Positions 7,171-15,887 of a stretch of 64,000 bases of DNA are shown in pieces. Each line of letters begins with the position of its first letter. Position 1 is the first letter of the stretch. The notes under the pieces are model-generated. The model was not told the DNA's origin. It made no database searches and was given only the letters and a program-made list of their open reading frames with translations. Position numbers and translations under genes: made by a program. This DNA comes from Kribbella rubisoli (GTDB lineage: Bacteria > Actinomycetota > Actinomycetes > Propionibacteriales > Kribbellaceae), in NCBI RefSeq assembly GCF_004217145.1, contig NZ_SHKR01000011.1, positions 310,001-374,000 on the forward strand. Reading direction: 5' to 3'.

Positions 7171-9522
7171 ATGTTCTCGCGCCGTCACCTTCGCGCTGCC
7201 TTGACGACTGTCGTCGTCTCGATCGGTCTGCTCGCCGCAGGCGGACTGCACGCCACAGCGGCACCACCGCTACCTGATCCGTTCCCGTCGGAGACCTGGC
7301 CGCTCGGGCCCCCGACGAAGCCGTTCGCGCCGGCCGACGACGTCATCAAGGACCTCGGCTCGCCGGTCAGCTCGCTCACCGTCATGGAGGGCGCGGTCGG
7401 CCACACGCCGGACGGGCGCGACGTCGTGTACGCCGTGCCCGCCGGCGAGAACGCACGTCTCAACGTCGTGGACCTGCACACCCGCGAGCTGATCCGCACC
7501 GTCCCGCTGCCGGGAGCCGCCGGCGGCTGGGCGATCGTGGTGACGCCGAACGGCGACGTCTACCTCGGCACGTATCCGTACGCGCACCTCTACCGCTACA
7601 GCCCGGCCACCGGCGAGGTGACCGACCTGGGCCAGCCGATTCCTGGTGAGTCCCAGATCTACGGCCTCACCGCCGACGCGGAGGGCAACGTGTACGCCGG
7701 GACGTACCCGACCGCGCACGCGTTCAAGTACGACCCGTCGAACGGACAGGTCACCGACTACGGCTCGCTCGACCCGGTGCAGCAGTACGCGCGGTCCACC
7801 GTCTACGACCCGGACCACCGCAAGCTGTTCGTCGGCGTCTCGACTCCGAATGCCCGCCTGCTTCGGATCGACGTCGACACCAAGGCGGTCGAGGACATCA
7901 CTCCCCCGGGCACTACGGCCAAGGACTTCATCGACCTGGACTACGCCGGCGGCAGGGTGTTCGCGAACGCCAGCAGCCGGCTGGTGGTGGTCGACGCGGT
8001 CACCGGGGAGCAGATCAAGTACACCGACGCCACCACCGGCCAGCAGGTGATGGACTACCCGATCGCTGCCCGCGGCGTCTCTGCAGCCGGCCCCGGTGGC
8101 GTCTACTTCACCAACAACACGCTGGCCCTCACGCACTACGACCTGGACACCAACACGGTCGGTCCGGTCTCGCCGCCGCGGACGCTGACGCGTGGCGCAT
8201 CCATCGGCTACGGCTGGGTGACAGAGAACGGCGTACCGGTTCTCTATGGCCTGGCTGGCAACTACTCCGGTGGGACGTTCCGCTACAACCCGGCCGACGG
8301 GACGCTGGCGCAGTGGAGCTCACCGTTCCAGTACGTGCCGTCGCCGCTCATGCATGAGCTGGCCGACCCCGTCACGGGCAAGGTGTTCGTCAACGTCTAC
8401 CTGAACGGCTCTACGGCTATCTACGACCCGGCGACCGGCAAGTCCACCGTCACCACCCGCCAGGGGCAGGTCGAGGGTTGGGCGTGGGACGGCACCGGCA
8501 AGATGTACGTCGGCATCTATCCGTACGGCCGCTTGTCACTCTGGGATCCGGCGCTACCGGACAGCACGACCAACCCGAAGGAACTGTTCAGCCTGGTCGA
8601 CAGCGACCACCAGAACAGGCCGGTGTCGGTCGTCCCCGACGGCAACCACGTGTACGTCGGCACCACGCCGGCGTACGGCGAGTACGGCGGCGCGCTGACC
8701 GTGTACGACGTACCGACAGGCAGCCACACGGTCTACCGCAACCTGGTGACCGACCAGACGATCGCGTCCATCCTGCCCGCGGGTGCGAACGTGTGGGCCG
8801 GCTCCAGCATCGAAGGTGGTCAGGGCACCGACCCGAAGGCCACTGAGGCCCATCTGATCAAGGTGAACCCGGCGACGGGCGCGGTGCTCTCCGACATCGT
8901 CCCGGTGTCCGGTGCGGCCAGCATCAACGAACTGACCTACGGACCGGACGGCAACATCTGGGGTCTGGCCGACGGCATCGTCTTCGTCGTCAACCCTGCG
9001 GCCGGTGAGGTACTGCGCCTGCTGCCGGTGTTCAGCGCAGTCACCGGCTCACAGGACGGCGCACTGTCCTGGCGGGACGGCTACTTGTACGGCGTGACCG
9101 GCGGACGACTGTTCGTCGTGGACAGCCTCAGCGGTCACACCACCGTCCTGCGCGACCACGGCCTCAACCGGCTCACGCAAACGCCGGACGGCACCTACTA
9201 CACATTGCTGCGGCCCGACGGCTTCACCAACCCGACCAACCTGGCGTCGTACACCCCACCGGTCGACTCGTGTCCGCAGTCCGACGTCAGGCCGACAGTG
9301 TGGACCGGGAACATCGACAGCCATGTGTCGAACCGCTTCCTGACCTACGGCTGCACGCTGACCGACACACTGCCGAGCGCCAAGGCGGACTGGCCGAGCC
9401 ACGCAGCGTACGTCCTCGCGGTCGACCGGAAGCTGCGTGAGCTCGAGAAGGCCGGCTCGGTCGAGCGCTGGGAAGGCGTCCTGATCAGGGTCGCGGCCGC
9501 CCGGTCCGACGTGGGCCGGTGA
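7171..9522 (+). CDS. secreted beta-propeller (NHL/PQQ-like) protein
   Basis: About 783 residues. The N-terminus MFSRRHLRAALTTVVVSIG followed by an alanine/glycine core and ATAAPP is a classic Sec signal peptide. The mature protein is built of repeated four-stranded blade units. These recur as YxYxPATGEV, ADAEGNVYAGTYP, YGPDGNIWGLADG and similar GxVYxG patterns, which fits one or two beta-propellers. The last 50 residues form a helical tail (VDRKLRELEKAGSVERWEG). AGGGAG lies 7 nt before ATG 7171, so I prefer it to the ATG at 7144. No catalytic motif is visible. Extracellular binding or polymer degradation is possible but unproven. The stop abuts the convergent nudC stop. Confidence 0.75.
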   Translation: MFSRRHLRAALTTVVVSIGLLAAGGLHATAAPPLPDPFPSETWPLGPPTKPFAPADDVIKDLGSPVSSLTVMEGAVGHTPDGRDVVYAVPAGENARLNVVDLHTRELIRTVPLPGAAGGWAIVVTPNGDVYLGTYPYAHLYRYSPATGEVTDLGQPIPGESQIYGLTADAEGNVYAGTYPTAHAFKYDPSNGQVTDYGSLDPVQQYARSTVYDPDHRKLFVGVSTPNARLLRIDVDTKAVEDITPPGTTAKDFIDLDYAGGRVFANASSRLVVVDAVTGEQIKYTDATTGQQVMDYPIAARGVSAAGPGGVYFTNNTLALTHYDLDTNTVGPVSPPRTLTRGASIGYGWVTENGVPVLYGLAGNYSGGTFRYNPADGTLAQWSSPFQYVPSPLMHELADPVTGKVFVNVYLNGSTAIYDPATGKSTVTTRQGQVEGWAWDGTGKMYVGIYPYGRLSLWDPALPDSTTNPKELFSLVDSDHQNRPVSVVPDGNHVYVGTTPAYGEYGGALTVYDVPTGSHTVYRNLVTDQTIASILPAGANVWAGSSIEGGQGTDPKATEAHLIKVNPATGAVLSDIVPVSGAASINELTYGPDGNIWGLADGIVFVVNPAAGEVLRLLPVFSAVTGSQDGALSWRDGYLYGVTGGRLFVVDSLSGHTTVLRDHGLNRLTQTPDGTYYTLLRPDGFTNPTNLASYTPPVDSCPQSDVRPTVWTGNIDSHVSNRFLTYGCTLTDTLPSAKADWPSHAAYVLAVDRKLRELEKAGSVERWEGVLIRVAAARSDVGR

Positions 9523-10446
9523 TCACCAGCTCCCGGTGAGGCTCTCGCCGTACCAGCCTTCGATCAGGCGGCGGGAGATCGAGATCGCACCCGGGAGGGC
9601 CATCGTGCCGGCTTCGACCAGCACGCGGATGTCCTCCCGGGTGAACCACTTGGCCTCGGCGATCTCGTCCTGGTCCACGTCGATGTCGAAGCTCGACGCC
9701 TTTGCGTAGAACCCGAGCATCAGGCTCGCGGGCAGCGGCCACGGCTGGCTTCCGGCGTACTCGATCTCTTCGCCGACGATTACACCGGTCTCCTCGAGAA
9801 CCTCACGCCGTACGGCGGCCTCGAGCGACTCGCCCGGCTCGACGAAGCCGGCCAGCGTGGAGTACCGACCGGCCGGCCAGGCCTCGTTGCGGCCGAGCAG
9901 GGCGCGGTCCTGGTCGTCGGTGACGAGCACAATGATTGCCGGGTCGCTGCGCGGGAAGTGCGAGAGACCGCAGTTGGGGCAGCGTCGGACATGGCCCGCC
10001 TCCACCACCTCGGTGTGCTCACCGCAGTTCGCACAGTGGGTGTGGACGGCGTGCCAGTTGGACAGGCCGATCACGTTGACCGCAATGCCGGCCTCACGGT
10101 CGTCCAGTAGCGCGCCGAGCTCGCGCAGGCCGCCGTACGACTCGTCTGCCTCGTCCTTCACCAGCACAGCGAAGACAGCGCGGCCCTCTGCGGTCATGCC
10201 TGCTCCGGACTCCCGGTCGATGCCCAGGAAGATCCGGATGCCCTCGGGCGCCGCCGACGGGGGCACGAACCGCAGTGCGGAGCGGTCCTCGCCCACCTGG
10301 ATCTTGTCACCGGACACGACGACCACCTGGGTGTCATGGGCGGCCCACGCCTTCTCCAGCCAGTCGTCGTCACGGCGGCGGTCGGCGGCGCGGTCCAGGA
10401 CGGAGCGAGACAGGGCTAGCGAACCAGGATCAATGGAGTAGGCCAC
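9523..10446 (-). CDS. nudC: NAD(H) pyrophosphatase NudC
   Basis: About 307 residues. A central zinc ribbon (CANCGEH and CPNCGLSHFPR) is followed by the NUDIX box GFVEPGESLEAAVRREVLEE-TGV. The SQPWPLPASLM motif further on is the NAD(H)-specific signature of NudC. It hydrolyses NAD(H) to NMN(H) and AMP and in other bacteria removes NAD caps from RNA. I take GTG 10446; a TTG at 10455 would add three residues. mrx1, uvrD2 and whiB7 are near neighbours, matching the mycobacterial order (Rv3199c). Confidence 0.92.
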   Translation of the reverse strand: MAYSIDPGSLALSRSVLDRAADRRRDDDWLEKAWAAHDTQVVVVSGDKIQVGEDRSALRFVPPSAAPEGIRIFLGIDRESGAGMTAEGRAVFAVLVKDEADESYGGLRELGALLDDREAGIAVNVIGLSNWHAVHTHCANCGEHTEVVEAGHVRRCPNCGLSHFPRSDPAIIVLVTDDQDRALLGRNEAWPAGRYSTLAGFVEPGESLEAAVRREVLEETGVIVGEEIEYAGSQPWPLPASLMLGFYAKASSFDIDVDQDEIAEAKWFTREDIRVLVEAGTMALPGAISISRRLIEGWYGESLTGSW

Positions 10447-10485
10447 GTGCCTCAACCTACCCCGGCATCATGAGAGCATCCCCGC

Positions 10486-11199
10486 ATGAGTATTCACATC
10501 GCCGCCGAGAAGGGGCAGATCGCACCGCGGGTGCTGTTCCCCGGGGATCCGCTGCGGGCCAAGTGGATCGCGGAGACCTACCTGGACGACGTGATCTGCT
10601 ACACCGAGATCCGGAACATGTTCGGGTTCACCGGCACCTACAAGGGTGAGCGGATCTCCGTGCAGGGCTCCGGCATGGGCCAGCCGTCCGCGTCGATCTA
10701 CGCGAACGAGCTGTTCGCGGAGTACGACGTACAGACCCTGATCCGGGTGGGGACGTGCGGTGCGCTGACCGAGGCGGTCCGGGTCCGCGACGTGATCGTG
10801 GCGATGTCCGCGAGCACCGACTCGCAGATGAACCGGCTGCGCTTCCACGGCATCGACTACGCGCCGACCGCGGACTACCAGCTGCTCCGTGCGGCAGTGG
10901 ACGCGGCAGAGGCGGCCGGGCTGAACGTGCACGTCGGACAGGTGTTCTCCGGCGACCTCTTCTACAACGACCGGGCCGACCTGGTCTCCCGCACCGCGGA
11001 GTACGGCGTACTGGGCATCGAGATGGAGGCGTCGGCGCTCTACACGCTGGCGGCGAAGTTCGGCCGCCGGGCGCTCGGCATCATGACGGTGTCGGACCAC
11101 CTCATCACCAAGGAGGAGACGACCGCCGAGGAGCGCCAGACGACGTTCTCGGAGATGATCACGATCGCCCTCGACGCGGCGATCGAGGTGCCGGTCTGA
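10486..11199 (+). CDS. deoD: purine nucleoside phosphorylase, DeoD type
   Basis: A 237-residue protein of the hexameric DeoD (PNP_UDP) family. It shows [14 protein letters not shown] with the phosphate-binding GDP, the [16 protein letters not shown] segment, [25 protein letters not shown] and [10 protein letters not shown] with the catalytic aspartate. Length is normal for the family. It cleaves purine (deoxy)ribonucleosides to free base and (deoxy)ribose-1-phosphate for salvage. The downstream lipoprotein gene overlaps its stop codon by four bases, so the two are probably co-transcribed and translationally coupled. Confidence 0.93.
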   Translation: MSIHIAAEKGQIAPRVLFPGDPLRAKWIAETYLDDVICYTEIRNMFGFTGTYKGERISVQGSGMGQPSASIYANELFAEYDVQTLIRVGTCGALTEAVRVRDVIVAMSASTDSQMNRLRFHGIDYAPTADYQLLRAAVDAAEAAGLNVHVGQVFSGDLFYNDRADLVSRTAEYGVLGIEMEASALYTLAAKFGRRALGIMTVSDHLITKEETTAEERQTTFSEMITIALDAAIEVPV

Positions 11200-11780
11200 A
11201 CCCGCGGCACGGCGCCGCCGTACTGGCCTGCGCCGTGATGGCTCTCGGTACGGCGGCGTGCTCGGGCAGCAAGTCCGACGACAACAAGCCGGACGCGGCG
11301 GGTAGCTCCAACGGCTCCAGCAGCTCCACCGCGCCGAGCAGCGGGGCCAGTGCGTCGTCGTCCGGTCCGGAGGAGAAGCTGCCGGACCTCACCGCCGCAC
11401 AGGTCGTCACAGCCTTTGCCGGCAAGGGCTACCAGTGCAGCACCGATGAGGCGTACCAGACGTGCGCTCAAGGCACCACGTCGATCCAGGTGCTGATCGG
11501 GAAACAGCCGCGTCCTCCGGTGATCTCACTGCAGGCGACGGGCGTCGCGGCGGAGGCGACGACCAAACTGTCCGACTTCGCGCCTCAGGCACTGGAGCTG
11601 GCCCACGTGAACCCGCGCGGCCAGATCGCCGACTGGCTCAAGCAGCAGCAGGGCAAAGCGGGGCAGACGACCGCGGGCAACTGGACCGTGGAATTCTCGA
11701 CCGAGGCGGACACCGATCAGCCCGGAGCGATCCTCACGCTGACCGACAAGCTCTGCAAGGCCGACTGCGGAGCCGAGTAG
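11196..11780 (+). CDS. small lipoprotein, probable CTG start
   Basis: About 194 residues. The N-terminus [21 protein letters not shown] is a short lipoprotein signal with cysteine at about residue 23. A serine/threonine-rich linker ([18 protein letters not shown]) and a globular domain follow, containing paired cysteines ([11 protein letters not shown] and CKADC). No ATG or GTG gives a complete signal: ATG 11238 falls inside the hydrophobic stretch. CTG 11196 has GAGGTG six bases upstream and overlaps the deoD stop as CTGA, so I propose it as the start. The domain is not one I recognise. It is presumably anchored to the outer face of the membrane. Confidence 0.6.
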   Translation: MNPRHGAAVLACAVMALGTAACSGSKSDDNKPDAAGSSNGSSSSTAPSSGASASSSGPEEKLPDLTAAQVVTAFAGKGYQCSTDEAYQTCAQGTTSIQVLIGKQPRPPVISLQATGVAAEATTKLSDFAPQALELAHVNPRGQIADWLKQQQGKAGQTTAGNWTVEFSTEADTDQPGAILTLTDKLCKADCGAE

Positions 11781-11783
11781 TAC

Positions 11784-12431
11784 TTACGCCGCGACGAGCT
11801 TGGGCAGGACCTGCAGGAGCCGATCGGTCAACAGGTCCGGGGTCTTGTCCGGGTTCGCGGCGTAGCCCACCACGGCCTGCTCGAACAGGCCGTCGATCAG
11901 CGCGTATGCCGTGGGCGCGTCGACGGTCGGCGTGGTCGCGGTGAGATCGGCGTACCGGCCGAGGATGCGCCAGATCATCTCTTCGAGCAGCTTGTCGATC
12001 GCCTCGACGTCCGGACGCAACTGCTCCTCGAACATGCTCTGCGCGCGCAGGTCGTACCAGAGCTTGTGCATCGGGGTCTCGTCGACCAGGGTCTGCGTCA
12101 TCTTCGCCAGGAACCCCGTGACCAGCTCCTCCCCCGACGTCGCGGTCTCGACCACTTCGTCGTACCGCCGGGCGCACTTGGTCTTGTAGTAGCGCACGCA
12201 GTAGCTGATCAGGTCGATCTTGTCGCGGAAGTAGTAGTGCACGACGCCGTGGGTGAACTCGGAGTTGTTCGCGATCTCCCGCAGGCTGGTCCGCGCGTAC
12301 CCGAGCTCGCCGAGGGTCTTCAGCGCGGACTCGGCCAGCGCCACCCGGCGTCGCTCGATCTTGTCGATCCCGGAGACCCGGGCGGGTCGCTCCTGCTCGG
12401 CCGCGTTCGCAGACGTCACAGCCACCACCAC
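11784..12431 (-). CDS. TetR-family regulator
   Basis: A 215-residue TetR protein. The N-terminal helix-turn-helix is TSLREIANNSEFTHGVVHYY near residues 48-67, followed by FRDKIDLISY. The C-terminal ligand domain is distinctive for regulators that sit beside short-chain dehydrogenases. GTG 12431 is preceded by GAGGAGGGG. The gene is divergent from the SDR gene, and two matching palindromes lie in the gap, so it most likely represses both the SDR operon and itself. The effector is unknown; an acyl-CoA or steroid-like ligand would fit the ligase and dehydrogenase neighbours. Confidence 0.87.
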   Translation of the reverse strand: MVVAVTSANAAEQERPARVSGIDKIERRRVALAESALKTLGELGYARTSLREIANNSEFTHGVVHYYFRDKIDLISYCVRYYKTKCARRYDEVVETATSGEELVTGFLAKMTQTLVDETPMHKLWYDLRAQSMFEEQLRPDVEAIDKLLEEMIWRILGRYADLTATTPTVDAPTAYALIDGLFEQAVVGYAANPDKTPDLLTDRLLQVLPKLVAA

Positions 12432-12502
12432 CCCTCCTCATCGGGTCGTTGCGTCAGGGTACCCCGCCCCGGGCCAGGCGCGTCCCGGTGCGGGGAGATT
12501 TC

Positions 12503-12538
12503 TTGACAAGTGTCAAACAAAGTCTTGACGACTGTCAA
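12503..12538. promoter_or_regulatory. pair of TetR-type operators
   Basis: TTGACAAGTGTCAA (12503-12516) and TTGACGACTGTCAA (12525-12538) are 14-bp inverted repeats with arms TTGAC/GTCAA. Their centres are 22 bp apart, two helical turns, so two dimers could bind the same face. They lie between the divergent TetR and SDR genes and also contain -35-like TTGAC hexamers. Confidence 0.75.
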
Positions 12539-12610
12539 AAGGCTGGCCAGAGTGTGAACAGCCAGCCCGTACGGCCACCAGCAGCCAGCCTGTCAGCAAA
12601 GGAGCTACAG

Positions 12611-13417
12611 ATGGGTTCTCTCGATCTCTCCGGCCGCAAGGCCCTCGTCACCGGCGGCGCCCAGGGGCTGGGTGAGGGCATGGCGAAGGCCCTCGCGGCA
12701 GCCGGTGCGAAAGTCGTGATCAGCGACCTGCAGAAGGATGCCGGCGAGAAGGTCGCCGACGCGTTGGACAGCGAGTACGGAGCGGGCAACGGCTTCGTCG
12801 CGCACGACATCACCGACGACGCCCAGTGGGAGAACGCTGTCGTCGCGGCCAACGACATCATGGGCGGCCTCGACATCCTGGTGAACAACGCGGGGATCGA
12901 GATCACCAGCCTGCTCACCGAGGTCACCGCCGACGACATCCGCAAGATGCTCGAGGTCAACGTCCTCGGCACCACGCTCGGCGTCAAGTGGGGCCTGCGG
13001 ACGATGCGTCCTGAGGGTCTGGCCGGTCAGGGCGGCGCGATCATCAACGTCGCCTCGGTCGCCGCGACCATCGCGTTCCCGGGGATCGCGGTCTACTCCG
13101 CGACCAAGTCCGCGGTCGACCGCCTCACCAAGGTCGCCGCGATGGAGTCCGGCAAGCTCGGGTACGGCGTCCGCGTGAACTGCCTGTACCCCGGTCTGGT
13201 CCCGACCGCGATGGGGATGGGCCTGGCCAACGACTGCGCGCAGCTCGGGCTGTTCGAGTCCCCCGAGGCCGCTGTCGGCGCTGTCATCGCACTGACCCCG
13301 GCCGGCCGGCTCGGCGAGGTTGCCGACATGGCCGACGCGGTCGTCTTCCTGGCATCGGACGAGGCCCGGTTCATCACCGGCATCGGCCTGCCGGTCGACG
13401 GCGGCATGGGAATTTGA
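12611..13417 (+). CDS. short-chain dehydrogenase/reductase (hydroxysteroid/3-oxoacyl type)
   Basis: A 268-residue classical SDR: cofactor loop TGGAQGLGEG near residues 13-22, NNAG, catalytic Ser in VASVAATIAF, YSATK with the active Tyr and Lys, and the C-terminal ITGIGLPVDGG. AAAGGAG precedes the ATG. It probably oxidises or reduces a hydroxyl/keto group on an acyl or steroid-like substrate with NAD(P)(H). The adjacent operators place it under the divergent TetR. Its stop codon TGA coincides with the right end of the TnpB element. The downstream genes were probably one operon with it before insertion. Confidence 0.87.
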   Translation: MGSLDLSGRKALVTGGAQGLGEGMAKALAAAGAKVVISDLQKDAGEKVADALDSEYGAGNGFVAHDITDDAQWENAVVAANDIMGGLDILVNNAGIEITSLLTEVTADDIRKMLEVNVLGTTLGVKWGLRTMRPEGLAGQGGAIINVASVAATIAFPGIAVYSATKSAVDRLTKVAAMESGKLGYGVRVNCLYPGLVPTAMGMGLANDCAQLGLFESPEAAVGAVIALTPAGRLGEVADMADAVVFLASDEARFITGIGLPVDGGMGI

Positions 13418-13560
13418 CGTCCTCCCCAGCTATGAACGCCGGGGATTCCAACTACTACGCGGAGGTAGCGTGTTGAGGTTCACGCTTCGGCGAGACCCGT
13501 ACGGGCGTCTCTCGACGTGCTCCGACGGCCCGCCCGGCCGCGATGTTCGTTGCCGCGTTC
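13414..13560 (-). ncRNA. predicted omega-RNA (reRNA) region of the TnpB element
   Basis: TnpB proteins use a guide RNA made from the 3' end of tnpB and the right end of the element; the guide is the flanking DNA just outside. By analogy the scaffold should cover the end of tnpB to 13414, and the guide would continue into about 13398-13413, the 3' end of the SDR gene. The extent is an estimate; only the right-end hairpin is visible. Confidence 0.3.
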
Positions 13561-14672
13561 GCGTCGGCATGCGCCTGGTGTCCACAGGCCACGCACCGGA
13601 AGACCGCTTGGCTCTTGCGGTTCTCCGGTGTGCAGTGCCCGCACACGCTGCAGGTCTGAGACGTATATGCAGGACGGACCTTCTCGACCCGTCCTGGAGC
13701 CTTCTGCTCCAAACGACGTACCAGTGCTCCCCAACCGTTGGCGAGGATGCCGCGATTGAGACGGGCCTTGGCGCGGCGGCGGTTGGGCAAGTAGGCGCCC
13801 GGTCGCTCTGGGTCGGGCTTGGGCTTGGGGCGCCTGGTCATGTGGGGGATATGGAGGTCCTCCACGCGGATGACGTCGAACCGTCGCGCCAGGTCGGTGC
13901 TGACCTTCTCCGCCCAATCCTTGAGGCGATCGCGGGCACGCGCGTACAGCTTCGCGATCGCCATTTTCCCACGCAGGCGCCGGTTGGAACCCGGGCGACA
14001 CCGGGCGAGACGGCGTTGGAGGTGCTTGAGCCGTTCCAGCTCGCGGTCCGAGAAGCCGGGGCACGACAGGAGCTCACCCGTGGACAGGGCAGCCGAAACT
14101 GCAACGCCTCGATCCACACCGACGATCCGACCGGCACCGGATGCCCGGATCGGCTCCGGGATCGCGGCGAACGCGAGGTGCCACCGGCCCGCCCGATCAC
14201 GCGTCACGCGGTACGACTTCGCAGCGGGGATCGCGCGCGACGTTCGGAACCGCACCCAGCCAACCTTCGGGACGAGAACCTGCGCCCACTTACGGCTCAC
14301 CTGTTCAATACGGATGGCCTGCGCACCGACGATCCGGAACCCCTCATGCAGCCCGGCCTTGCGCCAGGTCGGCCGACGGTGAGTGCCTGCGTAGAAGGAT
14401 TTGACGGCCTGGTCGAAGTCTCGCAACGCCTGCTGCTGCACAGTGTTCGACCCCGCTCGCAGCCAACCGAACACGGCCCGCGCCTCGGTCAACTGGCGGC
14501 ACTGCTCAGGGAACCGCGGCGTCGGTCCTTTGTCGCGGGTCCACATCGACCATTGCTCAAGGGCAAGGTTCCATACGGACCGAGCGTGCCTGCATTGATC
14601 TATCAGCGCGTCCTGCTGCGCTGGAGTGGGATACATCCGGAACCGAGACACGGCGCTTATCCAATCAGCCAT
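13455..14672 (-). CDS. tnpB: TnpB RNA-guided nuclease / IS605 OrfB
   Basis: A complete 405-residue TnpB. The N-terminal OrfB domain begins RFRMYPTPAQQDALI. RuvC residues are intact: D187 (VGVDRGV), E271 (RVEDLHI) and D370 (HADANAATNIAAG). The zinc finger is TSQTCSVCG...CVACG with cysteines 341, 344, 360 and 363. An intact active site means it may still be an active omega-RNA-guided DNA nuclease. There is no TnpA transposase nearby, so movement would need one in trans. It lies antisense within a cluster of lipid or steroid-like metabolism genes. The start MADWISAVSRF is plausible and lies just inside the left end. Confidence 0.92.
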   Translation of the reverse strand: MADWISAVSRFRMYPTPAQQDALIDQCRHARSVWNLALEQWSMWTRDKGPTPRFPEQCRQLTEARAVFGWLRAGSNTVQQQALRDFDQAVKSFYAGTHRRPTWRKAGLHEGFRIVGAQAIRIEQVSRKWAQVLVPKVGWVRFRTSRAIPAAKSYRVTRDRAGRWHLAFAAIPEPIRASGAGRIVGVDRGVAVSAALSTGELLSCPGFSDRELERLKHLQRRLARCRPGSNRRLRGKMAIAKLYARARDRLKDWAEKVSTDLARRFDVIRVEDLHIPHMTRRPKPKPDPERPGAYLPNRRRAKARLNRGILANGWGALVRRLEQKAPGRVEKVRPAYTSQTCSVCGHCTPENRKSQAVFRCVACGHQAHADANAATNIAAGRAVGARRETPVRVSPKREPQHATSA

Positions 14673-14752
14673 GACCGACAGTCCCCGATGCCCGAAGGGA
14701 GGGAGTCGCGGTTCTCCACCTTGAGCAACCTGGTGTGCCCGCGACCACCCCG

Positions 14753-15877
14753 ATGACCACCAAACCTGTAGTCGTGTACGGCGCGTCCGGGTACACCGGG
14801 CGGCTGGTGTGTGAGTACCTGCGGCAGTATCACGTGCCCTTTGTGGCCGCCGGTCGTGACGAGGCCAAGTTGAAGGCTTCGATGGATGCGCATGTGCCGG
14901 GAATCGAGACAGCTGACTATGAGGTCGCCACAGTCGACCATGACGTCGCTGCGCTGACCGATCTGTTCAAGGGCGCATCCGTCGTACTCAACACGGTCGG
15001 ACCGTTCAGCGAGCTCGGTCCGGCCGCAGTAGAAGCAGCACTGGCGGCGGGTGCGCACTACACCGACACGACCGGTGAGCAGGACTGGCTGATGACCTGC
15101 GACGAGAAGTACGGTCCGCAGTTCGCCGAGGCCGGTCTGGTGCTGGCGCCCGGCATCGCGCAGATGTACACGACCAGTGAGATCGCTGCGCAGCTCTGTC
15201 TCGAGCAGCCGGGGCTGGACACGCTGGACATCGCAGTGTTCTGGGGCGGCAGCCCGACGATCGCCTCCACGCGCACGATCCTGGTGAACGCAGCGACGTC
15301 GAAGGCGCACTACCTGGAGAACAACCAGTACGCCGAGTTCCCCACCCAGGGCCTGGTGCAGCTGGTCGTTCCCGGGCAGCACGAGCTGGCGCTGTCGCTG
15401 CCGTGGGGTGGCATGTCGCACCCGGTCTGGTTCAAGCGCGATCCGCGTGTCGCCAACTGCAAGGCGCAGGGCGGCGTCTTCAACGCGGCGCTGATGAACG
15501 GCGTACCGCAGATCGTTGCCGCAGCGCTCGAGGCGACCAAGGACATGGCGCCGGACGAGCGCAACGAGGCACTGACCGCGACCGCTCGCCAGGTGATGAA
15601 CGAGATGCCGCCACGCGAGAACCCACGGGTCAACAAGACTCTGGACTCGGTGCACGCTTCCGGACCGCTCGGTCGGGCGCACTGTGTCATCCACGGCAAC
15701 AGCAACTACCAGCAGACCGGTCTGCTCCAGGCGTACGCGGCGTACTCGCTGCTGCAGACGCCGCCGAAGCGGGTCGGGTTCGCGAGTGGCTGCCAGGCGT
15801 TCGGTCACCGCGAGCTGCTCGGCGTACTGCGGAGCTTCGGGCTGGTCTCCGAGCCGCAGCTGACTGTGCAGCACTAG
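14753..15877 (+). CDS. saccharopine-dehydrogenase-like NAD(P)-binding protein (DUF5938-like)
   Basis: About 374 residues. The N-terminal Rossmann motif VVVYGASGYTGRLVCEYL and the segments VVLNTVGPF and GAHYTDTTGEQDW match the saccharopine dehydrogenase / trans-acting enoyl reductase superfamily. The C-terminal half resembles the DUF5938 subgroup; the match is from memory. It is likely a reductase or dehydrogenase acting in the same pathway as the SDR and the ligase. ATG 14753 is chosen, with GTG 14735 as an alternative. Neither has a clear ribosome site, perhaps because the TnpB element lies immediately upstream. The ligase gene follows after 10 bp. Confidence 0.75.
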   Translation: MTTKPVVVYGASGYTGRLVCEYLRQYHVPFVAAGRDEAKLKASMDAHVPGIETADYEVATVDHDVAALTDLFKGASVVLNTVGPFSELGPAAVEAALAAGAHYTDTTGEQDWLMTCDEKYGPQFAEAGLVLAPGIAQMYTTSEIAAQLCLEQPGLDTLDIAVFWGGSPTIASTRTILVNAATSKAHYLENNQYAEFPTQGLVQLVVPGQHELALSLPWGGMSHPVWFKRDPRVANCKAQGGVFNAALMNGVPQIVAAALEATKDMAPDERNEALTATARQVMNEMPPRENPRVNKTLDSVHASGPLGRAHCVIHGNSNYQQTGLLQAYAAYSLLQTPPKRVGFASGCQAFGHRELLGVLRSFGLVSEPQLTVQH

Positions 15878-15887
15878 AGGAGCTGTC

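Larger units (their letters stand above)
13414..14724 (-). mobile_element. IS1341-type (IS605-family, tnpB-only) element, approximate ends
   Basis: The element carries tnpB and no tnpA. On the minus strand the 3' side shows a hairpin (TCCCC...GGGGA around 13426-13448) followed by GAGGACGTCAA, ending in TCAA at 13414. TCAA is the right-end cleavage tetranucleotide of IS608-type elements. A second TTGA/TCAA lies at 14721-14724, near where the left end should be. The boundaries are inferred from these marks and from where the flanking genes stop, so each may be off by some bases. Confidence 0.55.

Noticed and set aside
13414..14724. A complete IS605 element with TnpA
   Set aside because: No Y1 transposase gene lies in or near the element; only tnpB is present.
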